64,000 nucleotides of DNA from Rhizobiaceae bacterium (GTDB taxonomy: Bacteria; Pseudomonadota; Alphaproteobacteria; Rhizobiales; Rhizobiaceae), in assembly GCA_023953835.1 (NCBI GenBank), contig JAMLJB010000004.1, positions 62,001 through 126,000 on the forward strand, written 5' to 3'. The notes beneath the pieces were generated by a model. The model made no database searches. It had not been told where the DNA came from and was given only the letters and a program-made list of their open reading frames with translations. Below, in pieces: positions 24,904-32,783 of the stretch (positions within the stretch are counted from its first letter, which is position 1; every line of letters starts with the position of its first letter). The position numbers were made by a program, and so were the translations under genes.

Positions 24904-24923
24904 GTTTCAGGAATTTCGCGACA
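24896..24923. repeat. dif-like site R10
   Basis: Forward orientation: arm TATTGTAGGTT, spacer TCAGGA, arm ATTTCGCGACA. The left arm contains the MATE stop codon. The convergent LysR gene ends 28 bases further. Confidence 0.68.
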
Positions 24924-24950
24924 GATTGTCCGGATGGCCGGGCATAACAT

Positions 24951-25793
24951 TCATTGGTCGGGCGAGACGTTTGATAGATGTCTGGCCAGCATCAGGGCGA
25001 CCGCGCTGGTCCCTTCCTTTCTCCGCCGACGTTCGATGACAGAATAGGAAATGTCAGGTAGATGGGGCAGTCCCCTGTCCAGCAATTGCGGCAGTCCCAA
25101 TCCTGCCACTGTCCGGCACGTAATGCCGAGCCCCGCCTGAACCGCCGCGCGAAGGCCGTCGAGACTCGGTGTAATGAGCGCCATGCGCCACGGCTGGCCG
25201 ACAGTGTCCAGCGCCCGTTGCGCAGCCGTCAGGAAGGGGCACGGCGGGGTGATACCTACAAGCGGCAGAACGTCATCTTTTAGAAGATCTGCATTGCCGA
25301 ACCATTTCATCGGCAGGCGACAGGTGACGTCTCCGCCAACTGACTCGCCGGTGCATAACGCCACGTCTATCCGGTCCTCGCCCATCGTCTGCAAGAGTTC
25401 CGCAGTGTTGCCGATGACGATCATGATCGGTTGGCCGACTGCATCTGCGCGGAGTTCTGCCAACGTCGGCCGCAATACGCCGCCCACAAAGTCCTGAACG
25501 ATCCCGATCCTGATCGGCGGGGCCGCTGCCTGATCGAGATCGGCCCTCGCCGCGTCGATTCGGCCAAGGATCGAGCGGGCGTGAGGCAGAAGCAGGCTGC
25601 CCGCCTGGTTGAGCTTCAATGCGCGGCCGTCGCGATCGAACAGCGGTTGGCCGACAATGTCCTCCAACCGCGCCATCTGAAGACTGAGCGCGGATTCGCT
25701 GCGTCCCACCCGCGCAGAGGCAGCGGCGAGCGAGCCACAATCGACCACGGCAACGAAATTGCGCAACAGCGGGGACGGCAGATCGGGAATCAT
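24951..25793 (-). CDS. LysR-family transcriptional regulator
   Basis: A 280-residue LysR-type protein. The helix-turn-helix is at residues 8-66 (LLRNFVAVVDCGSLAAASAR, GRSESALSLQMARLEDIVGQ, PLFDRDGRALKLNQAG), followed by the effector domain (IRIGIVQDFVGGVLRPTLAE). It is not closely related to the other two LysR proteins of the region. It is divergent from the tautomerase gene at 25887, separated by 93 bases, and is the probable regulator of it. Confidence 0.9.
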   Translation of the reverse strand: MIPDLPSPLLRNFVAVVDCGSLAAASARVGRSESALSLQMARLEDIVGQPLFDRDGRALKLNQAGSLLLPHARSILGRIDAARADLDQAAAPPIRIGIVQDFVGGVLRPTLAELRADAVGQPIMIVIGNTAELLQTMGEDRIDVALCTGESVGGDVTCRLPMKWFGNADLLKDDVLPLVGITPPCPFLTAAQRALDTVGQPWRMALITPSLDGLRAAVQAGLGITCRTVAGLGLPQLLDRGLPHLPDISYSVIERRRRKEGTSAVALMLARHLSNVSPDQ

Positions 25794-25886
25794 GAGGTTA
25801 TCTCAAGTCTGAATGCGTCTGTTCCCGATTATACATTGGAAATTCTCGATAGAAACTATGGCATCGCAATCGAAGGAGAACGGACG

Positions 25887-26324
25887 ATGCCTTTTGCCAG
25901 ATTGACCCTGATCCCGGCCCCGACGCCGAATATGGCCGAACAACTCGCCGCCGATTTGACGGCTATCGTCGCGAGTGACTTGGGCAAGCAACGCGAACTT
26001 TCATCGGTGCTCGTTGAAACACCTAGCGCGTCCCAGTGGACCATCGGCGCAAATGAGCAGGAGGTTGCTGCGCACCTGGAAGTCTGCGTGACGGCTGGGA
26101 CCAACACCGAGGAAGAGAAGCGGACGTTTGTGGGCAATGCCATGCGACTGTTGCGGCGGGCGCTGCCGACCCTTCCCACAGCAACCTACGTTCTTGTGAA
26201 GGAGTTGCCCGCCATCAACTGGGGCTATGACGGTCAGACCCAGGCAGATCGCGCCAAGAAAAAGGCGCAGAACCCGGCCTCAGCTAACGAGGACAACTCA
26301 TTGCAATTCTCGCGCAAATCCTAA
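25887..26324 (+). CDS. Tautomerase (4-oxalocrotonate tautomerase superfamily)
   Basis: A 145-residue protein starting MPFARLTLIPAPTPNMAEQL; Pro2, exposed after Met removal, is the usual catalytic base. The sequence continues with VLVETPSASQWTIGA and WGYDGQTQADRAKK, as in longer tautomerase-like proteins. ATG 25887 has GAAGGAGA upstream. The last residues FSRKS and the stop come from dif-like site R11, the TAA lying in the spacer TCCTAA; the TetR gene at 9973 enters its site in the same frame (LSRNS stop). Confidence 0.8.
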   Translation: MPFARLTLIPAPTPNMAEQLAADLTAIVASDLGKQRELSSVLVETPSASQWTIGANEQEVAAHLEVCVTAGTNTEEEKRTFVGNAMRLLRRALPTLPTATYVLVKELPAINWGYDGQTQADRAKKKAQNPASANEDNSLQFSRKS

Positions 26325-26335
26325 AGCTTGCTACT
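26308..26335. repeat. dif-like site R11
   Basis: Reverse orientation: arm TCTCGCGCAAA, spacer TCCTAA, arm AGCTTGCTACT. It holds the stop codons of both convergent genes: the tautomerase TAA in the spacer and the LysR TAG (26331-26333) in the right arm. Confidence 0.68.
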
Positions 26336-27260
26336 TGGCCGGCTTCGAAGGTGTGCTCATCGCTTCCGCGAACAACCATTCGCGGAACGCCTCGACGGGG
26401 GAGTTCTCTTCGATCTCGATCGGAGAAACGACATGGTAGGCAAATTCCGGCGGGCTGGTGATGGTCAGTTCGAACGGCCGAACGAGCCGGTCGGCCGCAA
26501 GATCGTCTGCAACCAGTGACGAATCTCCAAGAGCAATCCCTTGCCCGTCAATTGCGGCCTGGAGGGCGGAACCGGTTTCATCGAAGCGAAGTCCCGCCCC
26601 ATCGTCGGGAGCCTCTTCGACACCGGCCGCACGCAACCACGTCCGCCAGTTCGGCCGTTCGCGATCCTGGCCCTTCCACGAGACATGAATCAGACGACGG
26701 CGCACAAGGTCGCCTGGTTCGCGCAGCGGCGCCGATCGCAGCAGGACCGGGCTGCAAACCGGGAACACGACGTTTTCGAACAGGCGCTCGCTTTTCAGGC
26801 CGGGGTGAGCGGCCTTTCCCCAACGAATGACAATATCGGCATCGTCAGGCGAGAACGTGCGAAGATGCGATGAAATGTCCAGTCGGACATCTATGTCGGG
26901 CCGCTGTTCTATGAATCTGCCAATGCGCGGCACCAGCCATTTAGCCGCGATCGACGCCGAGGCGATGACCTTGAGCCTGTTGCCGTCGCCAATGTCCTGA
27001 ATCCGCGCCATTCCGCGCGCGAGGCTCGCAAGTGCTTCGCCGGCCGCGCGGTGAAGAATCTCGCCGGCAGGCGTCAATTGCACTGAGCGACTGGTACGGG
27101 AAAACAGCTCCGCCCCGAGCTGGTCTTCGAGTTCCCGCACCTGATGGCTGATGGCCGCCGGCGTCACGCCCAACTCGGCGGCCGCATGGCTGAAATTCAG
27201 AAGGCGGCCGGCCGCCTCGAACCCTCGCAGCACGCGCAGCCCCGGAAAATGAACGGCCAT
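26331..27260 (-). CDS. LysR-family regulator, GcvA-like (copy 2)
   Basis: A 309-residue LysR regulator, a close relative of that at 21249-22178 along its whole length (FPGLRVLRGFEAAGRLLNFS is identical in both). Differences are scattered, so the duplication is old. It contains the helix-turn-helix (HAAAELGVTPAAISHQVREL) and the ligand domain with DADIVIRWGKAAHPGLKSER. It is divergent from a DUF1127-like gene and the frameshifted EamA gene, the same arrangement as copy 1. Confidence 0.9.
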   Translation of the reverse strand: MAVHFPGLRVLRGFEAAGRLLNFSHAAAELGVTPAAISHQVRELEDQLGAELFSRTSRSVQLTPAGEILHRAAGEALASLARGMARIQDIGDGNRLKVIASASIAAKWLVPRIGRFIEQRPDIDVRLDISSHLRTFSPDDADIVIRWGKAAHPGLKSERLFENVVFPVCSPVLLRSAPLREPGDLVRRRLIHVSWKGQDRERPNWRTWLRAAGVEEAPDDGAGLRFDETGSALQAAIDGQGIALGDSSLVADDLAADRLVRPFELTITSPPEFAYHVVSPIEIEENSPVEAFREWLFAEAMSTPSKPAK

Positions 27261-27378
27261 CATTCATCCATGAGAAAAGTTATCACCTGTTGCAAGAACT
27301 ACTCATTTTTACGCGTTACCTCAATTGGTTATGACTCCAGACATGAGAACGAACAAGCTGCCCTAACAGTTGTCGGCC

Positions 27379-27558
27379 ATGCTGACCAACAGTCGGAAAA
27401 GAGCGATCGAAGCCTGGAACGCGCTTTCGCGTCTTGCCCGCGGTCTTTTGCCGAGCCGTGCATCGCGTGACCGGAGCCTTACCGGCCTCAATGAGCGGCA
27501 GTTGCGGGACGTTGATGCGGGAACACGAAACGTCGCCGCCATGGTCGATCACGCATGA
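27379..27558 (+). CDS. DUF1127-like small protein (copy 2, shortened)
   Basis: A 59-residue relative of the protein at 22297: MLTNSRKRAIEAWNALSRLA and GLNERQLRDVDAGTRNVAAM, ending MVDHA. Copy 1 continues MVDRDMSKLLCRDLWRQG; the same sequence (MSKLLCRHLWRQG) follows here in another frame, so a single-base deletion near 27550 has truncated copy 2 and removed its overlap with the transporter start. It may still be functional, as the DUF1127 signature is retained. Confidence 0.6.
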   Translation: MLTNSRKRAIEAWNALSRLARGLLPSRASRDRSLTGLNERQLRDVDAGTRNVAAMVDHA

Positions 27559-27607
27559 GCAAGTTGCTCTGCCGTCACCTCTGGCGGCAAGGGCCAAAAC
27601 GCCGGTC

Positions 27608-28454
27608 ATGACCCCAGAAGTTTTCTCCCTTGTTCTGCTGGCCGCATTTCTGCACGCTCTATGGAACGCATTGGTGAAGGGTGATGGCGACGGAATGTCC
27701 GCCATGACCGCGATCGTTACGGGTGCAGGGAGCAATTTCGCTTTTGCTGCTCGCGTTCGTCCCTGTTCCCGAAGCGGCGAGTTGGCCGTTTCTTCTCGGT
27801 GCCGCCGTTCTCCACACCGCCTACAGGCTTTTTCTGGTGGAAGCCTACAGGTTCGGGGATCTCGGTCGCGTCTATCCGATCGCGCGCGGCTCCGCGCCTT
27901 TGATCGTGGCAATTTTGGCGATGACGTTCGTCGGCGAGATGCCTTCTCCTCAATCTCTGGCGGCGATCCTCATCATCGCGATCGGCATTATGAGCCTGTC
28001 GCTTACGCGGGGGCTCGACCAGATACGGGATACCCGAGCAGTCATGCTGGCGCTGGCGACCGGATCGTTTGCTGCCGTCTATACGGTCGTCGACGGCCTT
28101 GGGGCGCGGCACGCAGGAAGCGCTTCCGCCTATATGATCTGGGTCAGCCTCGCCGATGCCGTCGCCTTTCTGCCGATGGTGTACGTCGCAAGACGTGGGG
28201 CGCTCTGGCCTTCATCGGTGAAGCGTTGGACGGCGGGTGCAATTGCAGGGGTGACTGGCTTTGTTGCGTACTGGCTTGTCGTTTGGGCACTTTCGGTTGC
28301 ACCGATGGCGGCGGTGTCGGCGCTGCGCGCGACAAGCATCGGCTTCGCTCTGCTTTTCGGTGTCGTGTTTTTAAGGGAGCCTATCACGACCCTCCGAAGC
28401 GTGTCCGCGATCGCGATCGCCGCAGGAACCGCAATGCTGAAATTCGGCAAATAA
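27608..28454 (+). pseudogene. EamA/DMT transporter, frameshifted (copy 2)
   Basis: Homologue of the transporter at 22521. From ATG 27608 it reads LLAAFLHALWNALVKGDGDG and then leaves frame near 27719-27722, where four bases (GGTG) replace the codon ATC of copy 1. The rest, from QGAISLLLLAFVPVPEAASW to AGTAMLKFGK at 28454, is open in the shifted frame. An internal ATG at 27723 could give a 243-residue protein lacking the first membrane helix. Most likely non-functional. Confidence 0.75.
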
Positions 28455-28476
28455 GCGTTACGGCCGGAGACTTCGG

Positions 28477-28504
28477 TGTCGCGCAAAACTTGGTTTTCGC
28501 TGCG
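28477..28504. repeat. dif-like site R12
   Basis: Arm TGTCGCGCAAA, spacer ACTTGG, arm TTTTCGCTGCG. It follows the end of the second LysR-DUF1127-EamA cassette, in the same relative place as R9 after the first. Confidence 0.55.
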
Positions 28505-28676
28505 GAAAGCTGAGGATCGTAGCCGGCGAAAAATTCAGACAGTTAAAATATACTTTTGGTTAGGATCGATTCGTTAGCGTTCATGCAACGTAGGAGCAAC
28601 ACGCGCATCGACATGATGTCGAGCATATGAGTCTCTCCGGTCGATGATTGGCTTGGTCGGGACGAGGAAACGAAAA

Positions 28677-29396
28677 ATGTCCTCGATCGCACCGATCAAT
28701 ACAAGCGTCCTTCAACTTTTTCAGCAGTTCAACCGTCCGGACGCGGCCAAACAACCGACCGACGCCGGCAACAGCATCCTCAAGGCGGCCAACGGCGTTT
28801 CCGTCGAAGCGTCTGCGGGAACCAAATCGGCCGCCGCGGCGATCGGCAAGTTCACCGTCGATGCCGCTTCCTCGGACAAACCTCTCGGCTATACGCTTGT
28901 CATAGGCGATTTGGGTACTTTCAACACTTGGGAAGAAGCGAAAGCATACGTCAACGCCAACGATGATTTCTCCACGAGTGAAAAGAAGGATTGGCTTGAA
29001 AAGCTCGATGGCTTCGCGAAAGGACTTGAGGAATTCAAAAAAATCCAGGCTTCCGATCTCTACCAATCTTTCATGTCGGGGGCGATGAGAGACGAATGGC
29101 TGGCATTGCAGAAGGGCAACAAAGAGGGGCTTGCATTGTCGCCCGAGCACGTCGATTCGATGGATAAATTTCTTAGCTCATTAGGACGAGAAACCCTGAC
29201 GGAATCTTTGAGCCGAGCGCCCAACAGCATTCTCCCGAAATCATCGGCGACGTAGCCGAACACAGATCACAGTTCCGCCCCGAGCGCTGATTTCTTCATC
29301 TCGCTCAACGACATCCTGGCTTCCCAAGGAATGCCTACGTTGGTCGACCGTATGGGACAGGATGCCTACGACGCGCTTCTCAAGAAGTGGGGATAA
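28677..29396 (+). CDS. Hypothetical protein with in-frame amber codon
   Basis: From ATG 28677 (GAGGAAAC upstream) 192 residues are encoded up to TAG at 29253-29255. The same frame then continues with protein-like sequence (SADFFISLNDILASQGMPTL, DRMGQDAYDALLKKWG) to TAA at 29394-29396. Either a nonsense mutation truncated a 239-residue protein or the amber codon is read through. The N-terminus (MSSIAPINTSVLQLFQQFN) faintly resembles that of the RTX-like protein at 30810. The body has TLVIGDLGTFNTWEEAKAYV and an amphipathic helix DWLEKLDGFAKGLEEFKKIQ. I recognise no family. It is less GC-rich than its neighbours. Confidence 0.6.
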
Positions 29397-29441
29397 TGCT
29401 CAGTTGAGAGCCCGGTGTTAAGCTGGCCTGCATAAGGTTTA

Positions 29442-29469
29442 CGTCGCGGAAACGCTGACATTTGCACCG
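29442..29469. repeat. dif-like site R13 (degenerate)
   Basis: Reverse orientation: arm CGTCGCGGAAA (10 of 11 matches to R5), spacer CGCTGA, arm CATTTGCACCG. It lies between the amber-containing gene and the MFS gene. Confidence 0.45.
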
Positions 29470-29537
29470 TCTCGCCCCAAACGATACTCTCCCATGAGTG
29501 GCTAGAATGAATGCAGGTCGGGCAAGGGAGGGCGGTT

Positions 29538-30707
29538 GTGCAGGCGGCAGCGGTCAAACTCGATTTCGCGCCGGATCGTGCCGCCATCGCCGTTGTCATT
29601 CTTGGCGTTACAGCGTTTTCCGTAGCGCAGGGACTGACGTATCCGCTCATTTCGCTGCTTCTGGATCAGCGTGGGGTTTCGGCCGGGCTATCCGGCCTTA
29701 ACGCCGGCGCATTTGCCGCCGGCCTCGCCTCCGCGACGTTCGCCATCGGTCCGCTGACCACTCTCGCGCGCGGCGATCGCCTGATTATGGGCGGGCTTAT
29801 AGGTTGCTCGCTGGCGTTAGGCTGCTTCTCCATCTTCGACCAGCTTTGGGCGTGGTTTCTCGCCCGCTACGCGCTCGGATTTTGCGCGAGCGTCGTGTTC
29901 ATGCTGAGCGAAGCTTGGCTCAACACCGCATGCCCCAATCGTCTTCGCGGCAGAGTCTCTGGCATCTATGGAGCCGGAATGAGCGGCGGCTTTGCGCTCG
30001 GGCCGCTGGCGATCCCAATGTTTGGTACAGAAAGCGGCTTCGCCTTCGCGCTGCTCGCCGTCTATGTCGCCCTGGTCGCCTTTCTCACAACCCTGCTTAG
30101 CTTCCGGACTCGGACCTATCCGGCGCATTCCTCATCAGGCGAACTTCTGAAATTCATCCGCTGCGCTCCGATTCTGGTCGCGATGGTGGTCGCCTACGGA
30201 TTTGCAGACATTGCCGCGATCTCGGCCATGCCGATCTATTTCGTCCGGACGGGCTACACGGAGGCGTTTGCCGCATTCAGCGTGACGGCGATGGCGCTGC
30301 CGACTGCGCTTGCACAACCCGTTGTCGGATGGCTTCTCGATAAATTCGACCGTCCGACCATTGCCGTGTGCTGCGGCCTCGTAGCTGCGCTCTCCTACCT
30401 TGTCCTTCCGTTCATGGCGTCCGAGACTGCCATCTTGGTCGTCTTCGCGATCATGGGTTCGGCCGCGTTCGCGTTGTTCACATGCGGCCTTGCAATGCTC
30501 GGAGAGGCATTCACCGGGGGAATGCTGGTCGCGGGCAGTGCGGTTTTCGCGCTGGCCTACGCGGTCGGCAGCGCCATGGGATCTTCGGCGCTGGGCTTCA
30601 TAATCGGCGCAGCAACGCCCATCGCCGCGCCGCTTGCCGCGGGGTTTGTGCTGTTGGGGTTCAGCGCGGTTTTCTTCTTCGGCTTGAGGAAGAGGTCGGC
30701 GCGCTGA
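29538..30707 (+). CDS. MFS transporter
   Basis: A 389-residue twelve-helix major facilitator protein. The first helix is AIAVVILGVTAFSVAQGLTY, and the loop CPNRLRGRVSGIYGAGMSGG corresponds to the conserved region after helix 4 of YcaD/UMF1-like members; the C-half includes VVGWLLDKFDRPTIAVCCG. The substrate is unknown. The GTG at 29538, with GGAGGG upstream, is preferred; an ATG at 29511 is in frame. It stands between two genes whose products share a faint N-terminal similarity. Confidence 0.85.
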   Translation: MQAAAVKLDFAPDRAAIAVVILGVTAFSVAQGLTYPLISLLLDQRGVSAGLSGLNAGAFAAGLASATFAIGPLTTLARGDRLIMGGLIGCSLALGCFSIFDQLWAWFLARYALGFCASVVFMLSEAWLNTACPNRLRGRVSGIYGAGMSGGFALGPLAIPMFGTESGFAFALLAVYVALVAFLTTLLSFRTRTYPAHSSSGELLKFIRCAPILVAMVVAYGFADIAAISAMPIYFVRTGYTEAFAAFSVTAMALPTALAQPVVGWLLDKFDRPTIAVCCGLVAALSYLVLPFMASETAILVVFAIMGSAAFALFTCGLAMLGEAFTGGMLVAGSAVFALAYAVGSAMGSSALGFIIGAATPIAAPLAAGFVLLGFSAVFFFGLRKRSAR

Positions 30708-30809
30708 TCGGGTAAATCCCCGCCCGTTAAGATTTCGCCAAGACGATTCACCGACAATCGCTACGTGTGTCGAAGCTAATATCGTCTCAACCGCGATTGG
30801 GGAGCCCTC

Positions 30810-31826
30810 GTGCTAAGCATCGCTACCGCGTTCCGCGGTAATTCCACCGCCGGCACATCGCTGCAATTGCTGCAAAGAGCTGCAATTTCCCAGACAACGG
30901 CAAATGGATTGCGCGGAGCTTCAGCGAGCCTGAGCCTTGCAACGGACGGCACCGCGAACAATGCCATCTCGGCGATCATGCAGATCATTATGGATTCGAA
31001 GGGTAACAGCTCGGTCACAATCGACGCCCCACAGGGAACGGCCGGGGTTCAGACAGGCGACGGCGACGATACCATCGCCATGAATGTTAACAGGGCGGTA
31101 GGCGTCTACGCCGGAGGAGGCGACGACATCATAGGCATACGAACGACCGCCCTGCCCGAAGGTTTTTACGACACAGCGCCATGGGCAGCGGTCGATAGCG
31201 TCCACGGGGGTGCCGGCAATGACGCAATTTCCATTGCCAGCCACGGCAGAGTCGACCGCACCTATGGCGATGAAGGCAACGACAGAGTGGCGATTTCCGG
31301 CGCGGCCGATGTTTTCCGAATAAATTCCGGAAGCGGTGATGATGACATTGCGATCAAGGCCGGCGGAATGGTCTGGGCGGTCGACGGCGGGGAAGGCGAC
31401 GACAGGATCGAGATCACCGCCGACAGCATCCATGGCGTCAGCGGCGGCAAGGGCGATGACCACATCGTCCTCAACGGCTCATCTGAGACCGTCTCTACGC
31501 TGTATTTTGCACAAGGCGACGGTCACGATCTCGTTGAGACAAGCGGACCGCTGGAGATCTACCGCTTCAGCGATGATGGTACGGGCAAGATCGGGATGGC
31601 TTCGGCCGTGGTCAGCCGCAACGACGATAACACGCTGACGATTTCCTTCGCGGACAGCAGCGACACAATCACCGTCAAGTTGACTGGCGACATGGCCGCG
31701 GCCGACGAAATCGCTTTCGACTACCACGAAAAGGGCGGTGCGCTGGTGATCCGCCAAGCTGACAATGATGCCGCAACCACCAGCCATGTCAAAACCTTCA
31801 CGCGGCCGGAGAGCGCCATCGCATAG
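30810..31826 (+). CDS. RTX-like calcium-binding repeat protein
   Basis: A 338-residue protein, probably exported by a type I secretion system. About eight glycine/aspartate-rich units lie between residues 83 and 240: GDGDDTI, GGGDDII, GGAGNDAI, GDEGNDRV, GSGDDDI, GGEGDDRI, GGKGDDHI and QGDGHDLV, spaced unusually widely, at 20-35 residues instead of nine. There is no N-terminal signal peptide, which fits C-terminal type I secretion. The GTG at 30810 follows GGGGAG. No ABC exporter is present nearby. The function of the passenger is unknown. Confidence 0.75.
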   Translation: MLSIATAFRGNSTAGTSLQLLQRAAISQTTANGLRGASASLSLATDGTANNAISAIMQIIMDSKGNSSVTIDAPQGTAGVQTGDGDDTIAMNVNRAVGVYAGGGDDIIGIRTTALPEGFYDTAPWAAVDSVHGGAGNDAISIASHGRVDRTYGDEGNDRVAISGAADVFRINSGSGDDDIAIKAGGMVWAVDGGEGDDRIEITADSIHGVSGGKGDDHIVLNGSSETVSTLYFAQGDGHDLVETSGPLEIYRFSDDGTGKIGMASAVVSRNDDNTLTISFADSSDTITVKLTGDMAAADEIAFDYHEKGGALVIRQADNDAATTSHVKTFTRPESAIA

Positions 31827-31895
31827 CTCCATCTTGCCGATTGCCTTTCGGTCTCGCGCCGAAGTCCGCTGTTTCTGGCCAGCGATGTTGACCGC

Positions 31896-31949
31896 CAAAC
31901 GCTTAATCCTGGGAATCGCTCGGTCGCAAATTTCGGGATTTTCGCGACA
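31896..31949. repeat. dif-like site R14 (paired, 54 bp)
   Basis: A degenerate reverse copy at 31896-31923 (arm CAAACGCTTAA, spacer TCCTGG, arm GAATCGCTCGG) and a forward copy at 31922-31949 (arm GGTCGCAAATT, spacer TCGGGA, arm TTTTCGCGACA), again offset by 26 bp. Confidence 0.68.
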
Positions 31950-32036
31950 GCGGCAACAATTCATAGACCAACCCGCCTAAACCTTCCTTCAGCTTGTTCG
32001 GCGTAGGCTGGCAGCGATTTTGTCTTGGAAAGACCT

Positions 32037-32717
32037 ATGCTGCACGCTCGATTCCGCTTTCTCTCGGTCCTCGCCGTGGCGTTGCTCGCCTTTGCGCTGG
32101 CGGGGTGCCGAGATCGGTATGAGTGGAATCAGAAACTCACGGTGACGGTAGAGACACCATCCGGCGAACGGTCAGGAATGGGCATCGTTCAAGTCGTCGC
32201 GCTGTTCGGCCAGCTTCCAGCCAGCGGCAACGAAGTCGAATATACGATCGCCGGCGAGGCGACGGCGGTGGAAGTGTCGGCGGGACACTATCTGTTTGCG
32301 CTGTTGGGTGAAGGGTCCAAGGAGCTTGCTGCTGCGACGTGGAAAAGCGAACTCCCCAAGCTGCGCCGAGACTGGCTACCACGCATCCCAAGCCTGAAAG
32401 GCCAGAGGGAGGTTCCGCAAAATCGCTACCCCCTGCTGGTGACGTTCACCGACCTGAACGATCCCAAGACCGTGCGCCGTGTCGATCCTGCCGATCTCGC
32501 GGCCACCTTCGGCCACGGCTACGCCCTGAAAGCGATCACGCTAGAAATCACAGATCAACCCGTCTCAGAGGGGCAGGTCGATGCAATTCTAACAAAAGAC
32601 TTTTTCGCGCGTTGGGCGGCAATGCACCACGATGCACTGAGCAATGGAGGCATAAGGAATTCATATTTCCAGACGGCCGCCTCTAAATTTGGCCGTAGCG
32701 ACTTCATCCGACGATGA
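32037..32717 (+). CDS. Putative lipoprotein, paralogue A
   Basis: A 226-residue protein with a lipoprotein signal (FLSVLAVALLAFALAGC), the cysteine being the likely lipidation site. The mature part begins RDRYEWNQKLTVTVETPSGE and contains YPLLVTFTDLNDPKTVRRVD and LEITDQPVSEGQV. These blocks recur in the next gene, so the two are paralogues. ATG 32037 is preceded by GGAAAG. No family is recognised; an envelope location is expected. It is alone between sites R14 and R15. Confidence 0.7.
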   Translation: MLHARFRFLSVLAVALLAFALAGCRDRYEWNQKLTVTVETPSGERSGMGIVQVVALFGQLPASGNEVEYTIAGEATAVEVSAGHYLFALLGEGSKELAAATWKSELPKLRRDWLPRIPSLKGQREVPQNRYPLLVTFTDLNDPKTVRRVDPADLAATFGHGYALKAITLEITDQPVSEGQVDAILTKDFFARWAAMHHDALSNGGIRNSYFQTAASKFGRSDFIRR

Positions 32718-32730
32718 GTGGCGAGGCCAT

Positions 32731-32758
32731 TGTCGCAAATCTCCTGACTATCGTTCCG
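32731..32758. repeat. dif-like site R15
   Basis: Reverse orientation: arm TGTCGCAAATC, spacer TCCTGA, arm CTATCGTTCCG. It separates the two paralogous lipoprotein-like genes. Confidence 0.6.
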
Positions 32759-32783
32759 ATGGGTTCATTCGAGAAGGTTCAAG

